Positions 50,522 to 53,857 of a stretch of 53,857 nt of DNA are shown piece after piece. Source of the DNA: Chara braunii. Its lineage: Eukaryota > Streptophyta > Charophyceae > Charales > Characeae. A model generated the notes under the pieces. It was not told the DNA's origin, did no database searches, and saw nothing but the letters and a program-made list of their open reading frames with translations. Numbering within the stretch: the first letter of the stretch is position 1; each line of letters opens with the position of its first letter. Made by a program: the position numbers and the translations under genes. The DNA is taken from contig BFEA01000497.1 in NCBI GenBank assembly GCA_003427395.1, positions 407,325-461,181 on the forward strand. The letters run 5' to 3'.

Positions 50522-51031
50522 ATGTATATAGCCTTTGTTAGGCCTGCTCATGTGCCTTCTATTTTTGCTGTACATAATGATTCTACTCTGCATGTCGTTT
50601 CTACTTCTGAGGCAACTACTTCTACCTCTAAAAAATCTACTTCTAGTCCAAATGACTCTACTTCCAATTTTGTTGTTTTGGCTGCACCTACGCAATCCGG
50701 TATGCTTGCACCTGAATGTGAGGATCCGCCTCCGGAGATCCCGTCAGAAATTCGCAACCTTCTCAACCGATTTCCTGAAGTCTTGGCCGAACCGCATGGA
50801 GTTCCCGTGCGTCCGGTTCGACACATGATCGAGTTGATAGAAGGTAACACTCCTCCAAAAGGTTGTGTATATCGAATGGGCTCAGGCGAATTGGAGGAGT
50901 TGCGAAGGCAGATTGATGATATGATTGGGAAGGGATGGATCAAACCAAGTGAGTCTGAGTTTGGTGCACCGGTTCTGTTTGTCCCTAAGAAAGGAGGCAA
51001 ACTACGGATGTGTATTATTACCGCGGATTGA
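50522..51031 (+). pseudogene. Element G RT N-terminal part
   Basis: A Ser/Thr-rich linker (TSTSKKSTSSPNDSTSN) leads to RNLLNRFPEVLAEPHGVPVR, HMIELIEGNTPPKGCVYRMG, GKGWIKPSESEFGAPVLFVP and KKGGKLRMCI. Then the Asp-Tyr codons of the usual CIDYRG are disrupted and the frame ends at 51031. RT continues in another frame from 51010. Confidence 0.8.
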
Positions 51032-51621
51032 ATCGAATCACAAGAAATAATGCATATCCTTTGCCACGTATCGATGATTTGCTTGACGCTGCAGGTGGAT
51101 GCAAGGTCTTCAGCAAGATCAATCTCAAGTCTGGCTACCACCAGATAGAAGTCGATCCTGCAGACCAGCATAAAACTGCATTCAAAACTCGCGATGGGTT
51201 GTACGAGTTTTTAGTCATGCCTTTCGGCCTCACGAATGCACCAGCCACCTTTCAAAGTCTCATGGATAAGGTATTTCGCAATCAGATCAACCGATTCGTT
51301 GTTGCATATCTAGATGACATACTAATCTTCAGCAAGTCAATGGAGGAGCATATGAGACACCTTGAGGAAGTGATGCAGATCCTCAAGGACGCGCAACTCC
51401 ATCTCAACTTGGAGAAGTCTGAGTTCGGGAGGGACAGCGTCATCTACCTTGGACATCGGTTGTCTGCCGCTGGCCTAGAGCCCGAGGCAACCAAAGTTGA
51501 GGTTATCCAAAACTGGCCTCAACCTGCGAATGTCTGCGAGTTGCGTTCTTTTTTTGGTCTTGCGTCATACTACCGTAAATTTGTGCCCAAATTCTCTATC
51601 ATCGCTCGTCCGCTGTCTTGA
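51010..51621 (+). CDS. Element G RT catalytic part
   Basis: Blocks are [95 protein letters not shown] and FFGLASYYRKFVPKFS. The YLDD pair is intact, but the first catalytic Asp, normally in [10 protein letters not shown], is Asn (KINLKSG), so polymerase activity should be lost. The segment stops at TGA 51619-51621 before RNase H. The start shown is a GTG inside the domain. Confidence 0.8.
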   Translation: MYYYRGLNRITRNNAYPLPRIDDLLDAAGGCKVFSKINLKSGYHQIEVDPADQHKTAFKTRDGLYEFLVMPFGLTNAPATFQSLMDKVFRNQINRFVVAYLDDILIFSKSMEEHMRHLEEVMQILKDAQLHLNLEKSEFGRDSVIYLGHRLSAAGLEPEATKVEVIQNWPQPANVCELRSFFGLASYYRKFVPKFSIIARPLS

Positions 51622-52345
51622 TTAACAAGCAAGAATGTGTCCTATTCATGGAATGAGGAACGCACGGCATCCTTCGAAACACTGAAAGAGGCTTTGGTGA
51701 GTCATCCAGTGCTCCGCATTGCGGATCCCAAGCTTACATTCGTAGTAACTACGGATGCAAGGTTGTATGGGATTGGTGCAGTGCTGCAGCAAGACGAAGT
51801 GATGGCTTACGTCCGCTTGAATATTACAGCAAACGCATGCTTCCACCTACATCCGAGAACTCTATGCCTTGAGAGAGGCACTAGATCATTGGAAACACTA
51901 CCTCTTGGGTCGTCATTTCAAAGTGTTCTCAGATCATGAGACTTTGCAATGGATTCAGACACAGATTAATCCCTCAACCACATTGACCCGCTGGTTGCAT
52001 GAGATTGATGTGTATGATTTTGAGCTTAAGCACAAGAAAGGCTGTTACAATCGCGTTGCGGATGCTTTGTCTCGCCACCCTGAGTACATGACTTGCCTTG
52101 TGGGTTCCTATGACCTTCGTAAAAATTTGAAAGAGGAACTCATTGAGCACACTGCCAAGGATCCGGAACTCAGTCCCATCCTTGAGCAGATTTGGGCTTA
52201 CCCTAGCAGTCAGCGTGATTTCCATGAATGTAAAGGCATACTCTTTCGACGCTATGGGAAACATGATCGATTGTGCGTACCCAACCATGAGCCGATCCTT
52301 ACCCATTTCTTGGATTTGGCTCACGGTGTAGGGGCCGTACCCTGA
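51622..52345 (+). pseudogene. Element G RNase H and truncated integrase start
   Basis: The first part (51637-51830) has LVSHPVLRIADPKLTFVVTT, DARLYGIGAVLQQDE, with the catalytic Asp kept. A frameshift near 51810-51870 loses the YSKRMLPPT-like stretch. The second frame holds LREALDHWKHYLLGRHFKVF, SDHETLQWIQTQ and CYNRVADALSRHPEY. DRLCVPNHEPILTHFLDLAH is the entry to the integrase zinc domain. Homology then ends and a short unrelated tail leads to a stop at 52345. Confidence 0.8.
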
Positions 52346-53412
52346 AGGACTTTCGAGCCTTAGTCGACCCCACTGCGGGTCCCATTTGGCTCGACCCGCC
52401 TGCGCTCACGCTTAGGGCGCGGGTCGTTCGTCCCAGGGGCACCCCCACCTAGTGCTATGAGATGGATGGGGATGGGCCATTTGCGAGAGGGCTTTACATT
52501 GGGGGATGTAGCTCCGCTCTCGCGTCAAGACGATAGCTTTTTGGTCACTCGTAACGTTTTCTTGATTCAATTAAGTCTGACCAGGCAATTGCTCCTTCCA
52601 ATACACAAGCAGTCCAGGGAGTTTATTGAAGATTTCTCTTCTTATCATGCGTAGGCCAAGCGTCATCCATTGGGCCACGCACCTTTTCACTAAGTCTAGT
52701 GGCTCAAGACAGCCCTTACGGCATCCTTGGGGTGGGGTGGCATAGCCCGGACCCCTAGCCGCTATATTTTTTTTGCTTGAGCCACTAGCATTGCATTCAC
52801 CTATCCAAGACTGCCCTTAGTCTTTCCGGGCTTGCATTGCATTCAAGAGAGCCATTGCATTCAATTGTCACACAAGCCACATCCAGGCGTCTACCACTCA
52901 TCCAAGCCTCCGACCATCCAACCCATCCTGCATTCATAGTTTAAGCGAGGTCTAAGCCCTTCCCTCGTCGCTTTCCCTATTCCCGCCCGCATCCGACGGA
53001 CGCAGTCCCGCACAGACCACCCTAGGCTACTCACCTGCGCAAGACCACACAAAGCAAAAGCCAAGTACAATCCCCATCGGGGTCAACACATCGCCCCTCC
53101 CACAAGCCTAAGTTTCCTTTGCCTTGAACGATCCTTTGGTTATCTTTCCCCTCACTCAAGCAAGCCATGCCTTCACCTTAGTCATGCAGTCGGGGAAGAT
53201 GGTTGAGTCAAAACTGACCTTGTCACAATACTTCACTCCTTTTTGCGCTTCCCCGGATGCTCACAAGAATCTGGTACCCTTTCCTTCTTGGCGGCACAAG
53301 GGATCGGCAGGCCTCCCCTTGCCCTCGCTTTCCACCAAGTGAGGATCAAGTTCTTTGCCGTTCGTTCCCTGGCAATGTAGCAGGTGAGGGGAGAGGTTAG
53401 TCACATGCCATG
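52346..53412. other. Non-coding stretch, no gene seen
   Basis: It starts near a GC stem (GCGGGTC...GACCCGC, about 52376-52402) and a GCTTAGGGCGCGGGTCG string that recalls the ACTTAGGGCGGGC LTR motif of elements A and B. TTGCATTGCATTCA repeats occur near 52790-52865. It may contain LTR or other transposon debris. Confidence 0.35.
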
Positions 53413-53625
53413 GGGGGGAAGGGGTGAGGGGAGAGTTAAGTGTCAAAGGGCTTGAGGGAAAGGAAGAGAGGAGGGAGAGGGAGAGGGTGAGAGAGAGAGA
53501 GAAGGAGAGAGAGAGAGGAAGGGAGAGGGAGAGAGAGGGAGAGAGAGAGGGAGGGAGAGAGAGTGAGAGGGAGAGAGAGAAGGAGAAAAAGAGAAAGGGA
53601 GAGAGCTGGAGAGAGGAAAAACGAG
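53413..53625. repeat. GA-rich low-complexity tract
   Basis: GAGAGGGA variants without a fixed unit. Charged or Ser/Leu-only open frames here are artefacts. Confidence 0.85.
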
Positions 53626-53760
53626 AAGTTCCACATCCTAATCGACCTCGCCCCTTGACCTACCCTAACCGGCCCTACCTAAGATCCCGGGTGGCCCTTG
53701 CGACCCCCGCGACTTCCGAGTGGATGAGGGAGGTGCTAGAAGAGGAAGGTGCGAGGTGAT

Positions 53761-53857
53761 CGGCTATGACGGATGGGTGTAGGTGATGGAGGTGGATGAA
53801 GGGTTGGGGCGGTTGGCTATGGTGGATGGGTGTAGGTGATGGAGGTGGAAGAAGGTG
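53761..53857. repeat. 53-bp tandem repeat running off the window edge
   Basis: CGGCTATGACGGATGGGTGT at 53761 and TGGCTATGGTGGATGGGTGT at 53814 start two similar units, each continuing AGGTGATGGAGGTGG. The array probably extends beyond the window. Confidence 0.7.

Larger units (their letters stand above)
48063..52322 (+). mobile_element. Element G: Ty3/gypsy element lacking integrase
   Basis: The order is gag with zinc knuckle, protease, RT, RNase H and the first few residues of the integrase zinc domain (CVPNHEPILTHFLDLAHG), after which homology stops near 52322. No LTR or PBS was recognised. The protease (DCGA) and gag sequences differ from all other elements here, so it is a separate lineage. 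Confidence 0.8.

Overview
This window is transposon-dominated nuclear DNA from a large eukaryotic genome, in draft-assembly form. I infer a streptophyte, most likely a charophyte alga such as Chara. The evidence is the mass of plant-type Ty3/gypsy elements with chromodomain-like integrase tails, an initiator-Met-tRNA-like primer site, a streptophyte-like plastid 23S rRNA fragment, long (GA)n/(CA)n tracts, N gaps, and no convincing host gene. The species call is inference; I could not search a database.

Layout from left to right. 1-3111: dispersed repeats, a trinucleotide run and pyrimidine-rich DNA. 3112-4249: a solo LTR, followed by a tandem pair of tRNA-like pol III units (4250-4412). 4552-8245: element A, a decayed minus-strand Ty3/gypsy element. 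8246-8735 and 17563-18780: the two sides of one older segment of organelle-like look, split by element B. 8736-17562: element B, a complete minus-strand element with near-identical ~1.05 kb LTRs and a target-site duplication, but a broken coding region containing a leftover sequencing adapter. 18780-22530: an unusual block with a 54-bp minisatellite and then a dense series of perfect, mutually unrelated hairpins, interrupted by a 640-base gap. 22535-26360: element C, a scrambled minus-strand element. 26361-34437: element D, plus strand. 34438-38911: mostly non-coding repeats. 38912-47397: element F, minus strand, hit by a hAT-like MITE and by a retroposed chimera of plastid 23S rRNA with an unknown 3' tail. 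48063-52322: element G, plus strand, lacking integrase. 52323-53857: repeats.

The genes do not form a host pathway. Each element is the remains of one gag-pol unit: Gag with a CCHC zinc knuckle, protease, reverse transcriptase, RNase H, then integrase with a chromodomain-like tail. Elements B, D and F share the same primer-binding site, and the 5' leaders of B, C and D share a conserved non-coding block. No element looks fully coding-competent. Recent mobility (B, the 23S chimera) therefore probably relied on enzymes supplied in trans.

The most interesting items are the plastid 23S rRNA/poly(A) retroposon with target-site duplication (40968-41451), the hairpin field (20128-22522), the tandem tRNA-like units (4250-4412), the conserved leader block, and the transposase adapter junction at 11379-11416.
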